NCBI GenBank assembly: GCA_948146395.1
Contig: OX411552.1
Coordinates: 10,125,686-10,189,685 of the forward strand
Reading direction: 5' to 3'
From: Fragum whitleyi
Taxonomy: Eukaryota; Mollusca; Bivalvia; Cardiida; Cardiidae
Length of the DNA: 64,000 nt
Shown: positions 29,901 to 41,900 of the stretch, in pieces
Layout: each line of letters starts with the position of its first letter
Position numbering within the stretch: position 1 is the first letter of the stretch
The notes under the pieces: generated by a model
What the model was told of the DNA's origin: nothing
What the model saw: only the letters and a program-made list of their open reading frames with translations
The model's database searches: none
Program-made: the position numbers and the translations under genes

Positions 29901-32900
29901 GAATCTGATTTTTGGATATCAACTAAATTTCACTGGAATGATCCTTGAGTGACCCTTTATCAATGTTCCAAACATTATTTTGATTGGATGAAAAATATAC
30001 ATTTTATGGGTGGAGGTCAATTCTCAATATGTTAAATAGTGGAAACTATGAAAAACATTTTCTCAGAATGTAACTGATGGATATCAATCAAACATTTTTT
30101 GTATGATCTTTGGGTGACCCATTATCATGCAGCCAAAAATTATTTTGATTTGATGAAAAATATGTCTTTTAATAGCAGAGGTCATTTCTCTATCTGTTAT
30201 AAAGAAGAAACTTTGAAAAAAATTTTCAACATCAGTAGAACCCCAAATATCTAAAAATCTAGTCAAAACATTTATTTGCTTTTTAAAGAATTTCAAGCCT
30301 GTGGAGCGACTCAAGCCATTCATGGCTTTCTAGTTTAAAGATAACGATTTTGATTGACAGATCAAAGGAATCACTTTTTTTTGCACAGAAAAAGCTGCAT
30401 TTACGTTCTTTTTTGAGGTTGGAATTTGGGATGAGATTAAGTTAAACTTTGACCAAATAAATAAATTATACTGAAGATGCCCAAATGCATCGGATATTGA
30501 CCAATTATACTGGCCCCTGACTCACTTCGCATTTTTTTTTTTTTTTTTTTTTTTTTTGCAATTGCAGAAAAAGGAACTCTCGGAGTGAATTTGGGCAGAC
30601 GCAACTTAAAATGATAAATTGATTAAAAATTCAAAATCTCCATTTGACTCTAACAAACTATTAATTAAGATCGGGAAAAAAATTCTTACTAGAAATCAAA
30701 TTGATTTTAAGTCCGTGAATAATTTTTCTGTTGCATAAAAACATCAGTCGGACTGTGTGTGAAATCTATCTGTGTAAAACAACTGGTAATTTGTGTCGGC
30801 GGCTTGCCTTGATCTCGGTCAACTGTTCCCGGGTAGAGAGGTGACTCAAGTACATCATAACTCAGTGCATGTACACTAGGGTTAAGTGATGGCATGAATA
30901 TTTGGAATGGGAACAATTTGGCTTCGGAAAGATTGGTCCTTAATTTGTTCTACTATTATTCATACTGCAAGGTAAATACATTTTATCATTGCTTTTCCTA
31001 CTGATTGCGCTCTGACTGGCAGTTTTCGCATTATTCAGGTTTAAGAGTTTTATTTTTTTGTTTGTCCTATCACGCGGGAGCCAGAATCTGTGCATCATCT
31101 TTTTGAAAGTTTGCGGGATTGTAGCAGGCCCACCGTTAATCTGAAGCTCTGTAACTAGATTGAGCACCTTGATAAAATTTGAGAGTCGCCATTTTAGAAG
31201 AAACGTTCCGATTGCCTTTGGCATATTGGACTAAAACCCGGGAAAAGTTCCGGACAGTCGGACCGATCTAGTCCCAAAAATCGTCGGTCCTTGTCAAAAT
31301 TTGGCGGACATGTCCGTCGGACCGACGAATTTCGGGAAGTCTGCATTGTTAGGTGCTCTGGCCGCCGCGATATAACTGAAATAATGTTGAAAGCGGCGTT
31401 AAACTCCATTCAATCAGTCAATCAATCAAAGCATTTTTTAGAAAATGCCTGACCAAATGACAGGCAAAATTTTTCAACTTTCCAGAAGTCTGATAACGAT
31501 TTCACTCGTCCTAGGTTTGAGACTTCGATGCTCACCTCATCATTATATTTTTCATTGTAATTGTTGTGATATTCGAAAAAAATAGATTAACAACACAATT
31601 CTTTTTTCTCGTCATCACCACCCCCAACCCTCTTTCCAAATAACGACCGAATGTCGCGTTGTGACATTTTCAGCAACGCATACAGACGAAAACTAGCGGT
31701 GACAAAATAAACAATGTAGACTGTGTTACGTGCTTATTTTTACAATCACTTGACTGGGTTACCTGGTACATTACTTGTAGAGCAAATCAGACTGAGTTCC
31801 CATTCTGAAAGACACTGTGTACAGAAACCTGTTGCGTACTGAAATAACATCCAGAAAATCCGCCAGGGAAAAAACATCCAAGATTCAAGGAAAACGTCCT
31901 GTTATTTGACCCCAGATGTTTTACAAATTTACCTAATGAAGGGTTAAGTAAGTCCATGAGTGCAAAAAGTTGATATTTAACCAGAGCATACAGATGTAAA
32001 TGACCAAAACAAATCATGTGTAATGCGCGGGGTCATTGACTGTCGCTATGATAACCAGTCTATGTTTACGCAATTTTGCGGGGTTGGTGACACTTCATTA
32101 CTGCCTCCATTATTACCTTTCTTTGTCTGATGCAGATTGCAAGGGTAGATCCTCTTTGATATTGAAATAAAAGAAATTTAAATCAGGGGATCAAACGCTT
32201 TTCACAGAGCTTTGACCGATTTAATTTCGAAAAAAAAATAAAAAATAATAAGAATAGATCTACTAGATCTAGTAAATTCAAAATGTAAAAAAAATAGACG
32301 CTACCAGAAATTTTTTTCGAAAGGTTAATTGGCTTTCCTCATTTATAAGAAAGGCATCTTCTGAGAACTAGGGGAAATCCTTATGACGTCATTTAAATTG
32401 CCTCCAACAACATGTCCGACGTGAGATTTGAAATGACAAAAATGTCTTCAGTTATTCAGTTTGAATGGGGTTTTATGCCGCTTTCAACAATCTTTCAGGC
32501 TTATAGCCTAAAAAAAGAAATACATGTAGTCTTTACCTAAAGCAGGGACTCGTAAAATTTAAGAATAGACCCCAAGAACCCAATGACTGAATCCTTTGGA
32601 TCATATTTGTATATGTTAGCTTAAAACCCTATGCCATTATCAAGATGACTCTTAAGGAGGGGTGTGTTACAAGAGACCACTCTTACCTCCCTGTATAGCA
32701 TAAATAAAGTGCCTGAGACCTGCATCAGGGAATATCTTCTTCGAATTGGAATTGTACGTTTTGAATTTTAAATTGCTACCGGTATTCGGAATTCTTCTTC
32801 AGTTTCTGATTGTTTTATTTCCTTTTTAATACTGTATCCAAGGCTTATGGTAGCCATGAATGCATCCATGTGTATTTATCAGTTCCCGATTGTTTATATA

Positions 32901-35900
32901 TCTGTTTTATTTAAGGACGTAAGGTAGCTGTGGATGCATCCATGTGTATTTATCAGTTTCTAATAGCAGTAAGACAAGATGGAAGTCAGCTGACCAACGA
33001 AGACGGAGAAACTACCAGGTTTGTTCACCCTTTTCATACTGCTTACAGTATATTTAAGAGATGATGAAAGTATTTCGATGGCTCAGTGCAAAAAAATTGT
33101 TACTCCCTATATGTTTATAGGAAGTTTCTAATGTCAGGCAATTGGTTTCAAATCACAATTGATAATTGGTTTTTAGTTGGAAGACTAAATCAACTAATGA
33201 TCGATTGTGCAATCGTTTTCTTAGAAAATAATATAGCACTTCCAGTATCATCCTTTGAGAATAGAATATGGAAGTTTAGTTAAAACTCATGACCTGAAGA
33301 CTCATCATTCCGAATTTTTCTACGACCTCCATGGCTCAGCATGAAATGGTTGTAACTACCTATCCAACTGATGTCAGTTCCAAAAAAAATATATAACAGC
33401 TTTCATAAATGTATTAGGATTAATCGATTATGAAATTTCTTAGTTGATTATCACATTTGGATGCCAAAACTAACTGATTATCAATTGTAATCGGTTAATC
33501 AACTTTTTTGCGCTGAGCTATCAAGCTTATTGATTGCCTGAATCTGAATCAATAATGTGTACTTTGAAGATAATCTGTTCAGACGTAATTTGTGTTTATA
33601 TGTTTAAGCTTGGCGATTCTCATTTACAAGTTAAAGTCTATTTTAACCTTTCTAATTGTCATCATTTTGGAAAAGCACTTTAACAATTCAAGGAAAGCGA
33701 CTCAAAGGAGTTTAAAAAAACAGTGATGAGGAAGTTAGCAGAGCATGATCAAATAGTCAACAAAATTGCACTAGGGCACAATAGTTACAGAAATGTTGAG
33801 GACATTTGACGAGTATCATCAACAAAAAGTGTACACGAAAAAATTTCATATTGGCATGGAAGAAAGCCAATGGCTAAATGAAACATTTGCTTGAATGCTT
33901 GTCACAGACTTGATGATATTGGAGAAAATATCAGACATTTAGACATAAAAACTCACACCCAGATATTTGAAACTCGCCCCTCCCACCAATTTGACTGTTT
34001 CGAAATTGTAGAGGCATCCTGGGGAATCAAACAGAAGCATGAATCAGGGTTTTCCCTCTATGTTCAAAACTGGGGGGTCATTTTGCCACATTATGACCCC
34101 TTTTAAACTAGATAAAGAATGTTTCTGTGACAATTTTGGGGGTCATTTAAAAAAAAGCGGGGTCCAAATACAAAGAAACTTGGGGTCATGGAAACCTTGA
34201 TGAATCTATGTTTTGAGATTGAACCTAAACAGTTCTCTTCTTTGGTTACCATATTTCTGATGCAGTTAAAAATTTACACAAAAAATATCAAGTATTGATT
34301 AACTTTTATGTACCCTTCGAAGAAGAGGGGGTATATTGCTATGCAGGGCTTTTTTTCAAGAAATTTGGAAGGGCCTTAGCCTGTGCTTTTTTATACGCCG
34401 CCGGAGGCGGATGTATGGTGGTGTCATCTTCTGCGTCTGTCCGTCCTTCTGTCCACTTTTCTTGTCAAAGCAACTCCTCCTAAGTTTCTGGCTGGATCTT
34501 CTTGAAACTTGGTCATCACCTCAATTGGTAGATGTGCATGAAGAAAGGATTTTAAGATTTGTGGATTTTTGCCTAAGTTATGCCCCTTAAAAACTTAGTA
34601 TCTGGGGCTTAATGTCCGTCCACTTTTCTTGTCAACACAACTCCTCCTAAGTTTCTGGCTGGATTTTCTTGAAAATTGGTCAATGTTATCACCTCAATTG
34701 GTAGATGTGCATGAAGGAAGGATTTTATGGTTCGTTGATTTTTGCCTGAGTTATGCCCCTTTAAAACTTAGTCTCTGGGGCTTATTGCCTCAGTTATGCC
34801 CCCTTAAAATTTAGTCTCTAGGGCTTATTGAAATTGCAGCCTTGTAAATGCAACTCTTCCTAAGTTTCTGGCTGGATCTAAATGAAACTTGGTGGATGTT
34901 ATAACCGAAATTGGTAGATGAGCATGAAGTAAGGATTTTATGGTTCATTAATTTTACCCTAAATTATGCCCCCTTAATACTTAGTATCTTGGGCTATTGA
35001 AATTGCAGCCTTTTGAACGCAATTCCTCCTTACTTTTTGTCTTTATTTAAATGAAACTTGGTCAATGTCATCACCATAATTTGTAGATGTACATGGATCA
35101 GGGATTTTATGGCTCATTCATTTCCCTGAATTATGTCCCCTTAAAACTTAGTGTCTGGGGCTTATTGAAATTGCAGCCTTGTGAAGGCAACTCCTCCTAA
35201 GTTTTTGTCTTGATTTAAATGAAACTTGGTCATTTTGAATTTGGTTCTGTCAAAATAAATAGTGTCTACAATTATTTTCGTGAAACAGCAGCAAAGTGGC
35301 GGCGTATGTTGTGACTTTGGCACTCTTGTTGGAATTTTAGCACGTTTCTCAGAAGAATTGGGACACATAAGTTTTATTAAAGAAAGTACTAAAATTAATA
35401 TTCATGTATCACTTTCAAGATTTAATGAAAATAAGTATATTTAAGGGTCTGATCAGTGATAAAATTGATAGAAATATTGAAGAAAACAAATTTTGATGTA
35501 ATTAAACGAATAAAGTTAAGAAATAACTTGTAATTTTGGGAAATCTTTCTGCAACAAGTGGGAAAAAAGCCTTTTTTCAATTGGGAAGTAGCCTTTTATG
35601 GGCCCCTTGTAAAGAAGGAGAAAAATCCCTGCTATGCACTTTTCAGTCTGTCTGTAGACTTTTTTTGTCACGAGCATATAAAAAAAGTATTCAAGCTAGA
35701 ATTATTAAACTTCACAGGTTGATAGATCTTATTGAAGAAAAGTGAAGTGCACAAGAACCATAACTCTACTTATCATATTTTTCTAGTTATTGCCCTTTGC
35801 AAATTGACAAAGGATAGGCCATCAACCTGCTCTAATGGGGGCATAAATGTTTAACAAACATCTCTTGTTTGACTAATTATACCAGGGATTTTTGACATCA

Positions 35901-38900
35901 GTCTTTAAAGTACCTTTTTGTACTTTTAGCATGGATGTATGGTATGTAAGTTATGTAGCTATAAATTAATTTAATTACTATCCGTAATTCAGTATGAGTT
36001 AAAGTGCTGTATGTTTCCTTAATTAGTATCCTGTTTTTTGTTTTTCAGTCACTTGATGGGAATGTTCTATAGAACAATCAGAATGGTTGAGAACGGTATA
36101 AAGCCTGTATATGTGTTTGATGGTAAACCACCAGAGATGAAATCTGGAGAGGTAACAATTTGTGACCCATCACGTAAAAAGGAACCATCTGGGAACTTTA
36201 AAATAAATATTTGAAAAAGAGATTACGTCCAGCATAGATCAACCATTTGTAAAAATCTTTCACAGGAATTTAGATTGATCAATCTAGATTGAGAAAAGAG
36301 CAAAGTGCAAAAAGTTTCAATTTTAATCAGTTTGCGCAATCCACACAGTCTGACTAGGGTTGACACTTATTGTTCAAATGTTCGCGATGATTCTCGTATG
36401 ATATTGATCAAATTCAGAGATATGAAAAGTAAGATCGATTTATTCGCCAATAGAGATAAGCTTCGTCAATCTGGTATAAGAATATCGAATGAGTTAACCT
36501 TGCACCAACGAGCTTAATTAAAAACACTTAAGTCCCAAGGCATATTAGGTTATTTCAAGAACGGTATTTTATACCGTCGTGAACAAAGGGATTCACAACA
36601 CACGGCTAGGGTATATAAGTCTGCAAGTCGTCAGGGTAGAATAGCATCAAAAGATAATAATTGTGAGGTTATGAGCTTGAGTGTTGAAAATAGGTCAAAT
36701 GTATATTCTGGTTTCAACCATGAAACTACAGACGGCATGAATGAATATTGCGATGGTGAATTGGTCACATCCAATGATACCCAAACTGCATAGGATGGAG
36801 GCCGAGGCCATAAAAATGGAAATAAAAATAATCATGCTCACGGACAATTAAATTTCCTATCTTGGAATATCGGGGGTTTAGATAGAAACTTTTTTCAATC
36901 GGATTTTTGGTCTTTTATTCATAATTACGATATAGTTGGTCTAGTCGAAACATGGGTGGATGATATCCAAAAATATGATCACTTGACCACGGATTATTTT
37001 AGCTTTATTTGTCCAGCAATTAAATATCAAAGATTTGGTAGAAAAATGGGAGGTGTGTGTGTTTTCCTTCGAAAATCACTTTATCAATATGTCAAAAGAA
37101 TTCGTTGTTCATTTACACACAGGATTATACTGCTTATTAGTAAAAGTATTCTTAACTCAACGAAGGACGTAATTTATATGAATCTTTATATTCCTCCTGA
37201 GTCTTCCACCATATATCATTATGTAAGGATTAAAGGAACAGAAATTATTAATGATATCATCGATGATATACATGCCGATTTTCCTAATTGTGACTATATA
37301 TTATCAGGTGATTTCAATAGCAGAACATCAAATTTAAAAGATACGCTAGTAATAAATGAGGGTGACATATTGTTTGGTCTTGACGAGTGTACGACCGACG
37401 ATATTGTATTGAAGGATCGCATCTCTTGCGATAAAAAAATCAATCCTTTTGGTCGCAATCTTATAGATATTTGCAAAATTCGCGGATTTTGTATACTGAA
37501 TGGTAGAGCAGGCAAAGACAAAAATAGAGGAAATTACACTTTTGTGGGGTCACAAGGCTGCAGCGTGGTCGATTATTTTATTATTTCAAACGAGTTATAT
37601 GTACACGTTGAGGATTTTGAGATAATCGATGAATCTGACACCGATCATTTTCCACTCAAAATGACTTTGAAATTTAATCAAAATAACCATACGGTTGATA
37701 AACATTTTAATACAGTTATAAATAAAACTGAAAAATACAACTTTGACTTAACCATAATTAAATCGTACCAAGATAACATAAAATATGCTATCTGCAATGG
37801 TGATTTTGACGATTTAGACAAGATGATTGATGATAAAGCGGCTATAGTTGATACCGTTGTTAATGTTTTTGAAAATAAATTGATAACAGCCTCTCAGAAA
37901 ACTTCAATTTACAAGAATAAAAACTGTAGGTCAAATTGGTTTGATAGGGAATGTAAAGTAGCAAAGACTAAAGCGAACAAATTATTAAGGCAGTTTAGGG
38001 TGAAAAAAACTGTCGATAGTCTACATATCTATATGAACCAGAAGAAACAGTATAAGGAATTATGCAGAAAGAAAAAAATACACTATCTACAGAGTATTAC
38101 AAACTCGTTGGAAAATTCTATAAGTGATAACAAAAAGTTTTGGAACAAGGTCAGAAATATTACCAATAAAAAACCAAGTCAAACAAATATTACAATTGAA
38201 GAATGGTACACTTATTTTACTAATTTATACCAAGACAATTCTAACGATATAGTAACTCCTATAGATGACAACATTTCTATTGACTTTCAAGGAAATGAAA
38301 TTGGAAATGAAATTTGCAATTCAGAAATCAATGATGATGAAATCATAGAATCAATTAGATCAATTGATGCCAACAAAAGCGCGTCTGGTGAACTAATTGT
38401 AGAACATTTTAAATATAGTATTGATTTCATAATTCCATACCTACGTAAATTGTTCAATAGATTATTTGAAACTGGTTAATTTCCAAGGCAATGGAGAGAA
38501 TCCATTACAATTCCTATTCACAAAAAAGGCGACATTGAAAACCCTGATAATTACAGGGGAATCTCATTATTAAACGTATTTAGCAAGTTATATATCAATA
38601 TTCTAAAAAATCGAGTTACTTTTTTCGCTAATGTTTTTGATAGAATATCTGAGGCCCAAAGCGGGTTTAGAAATGTCTACTCGACGATCGATAATGTTTT
38701 TATTTTACAATCTATTATACATAAACAGTTATCTATGAATCGTAAACTCTATGTCGCCTTTATCGACTTCAGAAAAGCGTTTGACTCGGTAGATAGGGGT
38801 AAGCTTTATCTGTCACTCGTATCGCATGGAATACATGGTAAATTATTTACTTCTATAAAATCTATTTATTCATCGGTTCAAACAAGAGTGAGACAAGGAA

Positions 38901-41900
38901 ATGAAATGAGCCACGCCATAAATACTCCGATCGGACTAAGACAAGGCTGTTCTTTGAGTTCAATACTATTCATTCTTTTTATAAACACACTTCACGAAAA
39001 AATTGCCAAACGTGGAACGAAAGGTATTCAAATCTTCCCAGAAATACTGGAAATATTTTTACTAATGTTTGCAGATGATATCGCGCTTATCTCTGATACA
39101 AAATCTGGTTTACAAAAACAGTTGAACATATTACATGAATATTGTACTGAATGGAATTTAGAAGTTAATGTTTCGAAAACAAAGGTATTAATTTTTAGAA
39201 ATGGAGGTAAACTACCAAAAAATGAGTCAATAAGTTATGATAATAAGCCATTAGAGTATGTTAACGGGTTTGTTTATATAGGCGTTCTTTTTACGCAAAA
39301 ATTATCAATTCTAAAAATGGTGGATAACAATATTTTAAAAGCCAGGCGTGCAATGAATGCATTATTTAGCAGTTTAAGTCATATACCAAGTCTTAATGGA
39401 AAAACATTTTTCAAAATATTCGATACTAAAATAATACCAATAATTTATTATGGATGTGAGATATGGGGCCTTAATAAATATGAGTGTGTTGAGCGAGTCC
39501 AAAAATATGCTTGCAAAAGGTTTATGTGTGTACCTAATTATACTGCAGACGTAGCGGTTCTTGCTGAGTGTGGGAGATTCCCTTTGTATTTTTACACAAG
39601 CAAAAGGGTAATTAGATATTGGTTGAAAATTTTGAAAATGCCTGAAGATCGATATGTAAAAAAATGTTATAACATGCTAAAAACTTTTGACTCAAGTGGT
39701 AACAAAAATTGGGTAACAGATGTTAGAACAAACTTATTTATAAATGGATTTGGCTATATTTGGGAAGACCAGTATGTTGACAATGAAAAACAATTTGTTG
39801 CGACATATTTGCAGAGATTGAAAGATCAATATTTGCAGATGTGGAACAACAGATGCAAATCACATGCTAATCTTGGTCTATTTAGTGGATACAAGAATGC
39901 GATTGAATATGAATTATACTTAGATACAGTAAAATTAGTTAAATTCAGAAAAGCTATTGCAAGTCTCAGAACATGCTCATTAAAACTAGCTATGCAATCA
40001 GGCCATTTTAGAAACACCCCAGTAAATAGCAGGTTATGTTTTTTCTGTAAAGATTTAATCGAGGATACCTATCATTTTTTACTTGTCTGTCCTTTATACG
40101 ACTCCCTCAGAGAAAAATATATACATAATAAATATTATTCAAGTCCGAACATACACAAATTTAATATTTTATTATCTAAAAGAAATGAAGGGTCTTTGCT
40201 CAATATTGCCACATTCATTTACCATGCATTTGAAAAAAGGACAAATCTCGTATCGTCTGGCAATACTGCCTAAGTTTCAATTCATGATCTAAATTGGATA
40301 GGCACGATTGGATATTATGAAAAATTCAACCGTGAGCTATCACATTGATTTACATTGCAAGTTAGTATTACAAATTTATGATTTAGATAAAATGGCTCTG
40401 TTTTACGAAGAATGCAAAATAATCAACTGTTAACTACACATTGAGTTGTATTTTTAGTTAGCTTTACAATCTTATGATTTATACAAAATGACTTTAAAAG
40501 CCTGTTGTATAAAGAATGCGTGCGTGGAATGTTCCTTTTTGCATATGCGTGTACTTGTAAACATATTGAATATTGTATTAAGATATTTGTTAACCTTCAT
40601 CCTGGTTGTACTCTATTGAATGTAAAATTGTATGGAAATTGTTAAATGTAAAGGCCGGTGGCCAATAATCATTAATAAAACATCCAAATCCAAATGTTAT
40701 TGCACCACCAAGATGGTCCCTTTTGGCATGATGGATCACATAATTATGATAATATGTGTGATCCATTATCCAGAAAAAAACCTGCCTGAATAACAATAGA
40801 ATTAGCAAAAGACACATCCTGTTCATACAAAAAAATTAAAATGTATTATCTAGAAAACAAGAAAAAAAATTATGCCATTTCCAAAAACAATAAATTCTTT
40901 GTACCTGTTTGTGTAATCCTTTTCCCACAAACCAAATTGTTTATGTACTGGAATTCTCAATTGATAAGAAATCATTGAGAAAAAAAACATATTAAACATA
41001 ATGAATTGCTTTAAACGATCTTATTTACCTGTTTGATTTGGAGAGTTTTGCTTTTATAAATTTGTTGTATAGCCCATCCCCTTCTATGGAAAATAACAAA
41101 CTTTAAAGTAATTAAAAAGAAAGCAATGATTTGTATTTTCTAAGTAGGTTTTAAAAGCAAGATTATTGTTGTTAAATGTGTGTGAATTGCATGACTGGAG
41201 TAGAACTTAATTATAACAATCTTGTGAGTTTTTATAGGTGATAACAAGAAGCAAGTATCTTTTGTAATGTCATTAGATATGGAGATCATCTTCAATTTCT
41301 AATACTTCTTATAAAAGCTAAACACCAACGTCACAGACAACATTTTGAATAATTGTCTTTGGTACTTTTAGAATAAATATGGTATTTAATTTTGTTTGAT
41401 TATTATCTAGTTGGAGAAGAGAAAAGAGAGGAGAGAGGAAGCAGAAAAGGCTTTGGCTCAGGCTGAAGAACAAGGTAAGTAATTACCCTTTACAAAAAAA
41501 GACAAAGTTTCTTCTTTAAAACTTGAACAAGAACAATTCAAAGCATCAAGTGAGCTGGAAAAAAAAATAGAGAGAAAAGAAAAGATTAAAAGACAATGTC
41601 TGGAACTTCATTTTTTGTGGCGTAGAAATAAGAGAAATGCTTCAATAAAGGGTTTAATGATTTCATCAGTGTGAATGTTTTTGAAATTGCAATGCTAGGA
41701 TTTCCCTGAATTGATTAATTTTGTAACTTTCGAAACACATTTTTAGCTGGATAGTTTTGGAACAAACAGTAGGGCTATTGTCAACACCTTTGCAGGGGTG
41801 TGGAAATTAGACTTTTCTCCACTTGCCAATGGACAAGTTACAGTCAACTTCCTACTTGTCCAGGTTCAAAATGAACTTGCCCACAAATTCATGAATATTG

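Larger units (their letters stand above)
28717..31343. mobile_element. 2627-bp terminal-inverted-repeat DNA transposon, TSD CATTG
   Basis: The ends are CAGACTTCCCGAAATT and its exact 16-base complement. CATTG is duplicated at 28712-28716 and 31344-31348. Comparison with the intact SINE at 19660-19947 shows the uninterrupted sequence GGAATCC.TTGTTAGGTGC, confirming the insertion and a 5-bp duplication. I see no convincing transposase; short minus-strand open stretches (30707-30916, 30940-31224) match no family I know. A family A element (29212-30334) is nested inside. Confidence 0.85.
28519..31430 (+). mobile_element. tRNA-derived SINE (body 28519-28716 and 31349-31430) split by a DNA transposon
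   Basis: The head GCCGCCACCATAGCGCAGTT has A box TAGCGCAGTTGG and B box GGTTCGATCCC. The middle includes GGAGGCTGGGAAAGGATG. The tail is CGCGATATAACTGAAATAAT and GTTGAAAGCGGCGTTAAAC, ending in ATCAATCAATC-type repeats. GCATTTTTTAGAA is duplicated on both sides (28506-28518 and 31431-31443). The body without the insert is about 280 bp. Degenerate arm pairing argues against a functional tRNA. Confidence 0.88.
36280..40696 (+). mobile_element. non-LTR retrotransposon (LINE), nearly full length, in FEN1 intron 3
   Basis: Inserted in the sense orientation of FEN1. It contains an ORF1-like segment, an apurinic-type endonuclease and a reverse transcriptase, and ends with AATAAAACATCCAAATCCAAAT-type tail repeats. 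One frame runs from 36305 to 40273 with only three in-frame stops (36515, 36791, 38477) and no frameshift, so the copy is young. The 5' end is uncertain and probably truncated. Clade: endonuclease-bearing LINE, likely of the CR1/jockey side rather than L1 (inference). Confidence 0.88.

Noticed and set aside
30707..31224. Minus-strand open frames of 69 and 94 codons in the 2.6-kb transposon
   Set aside because: No transposase motif was recognised and they are short; not called as coding.
36956..36958. GTG as start of the LINE endonuclease ORF
   Set aside because: The conserved endonuclease motif LVETW lies upstream in the same open frame, so the protein does not start here.
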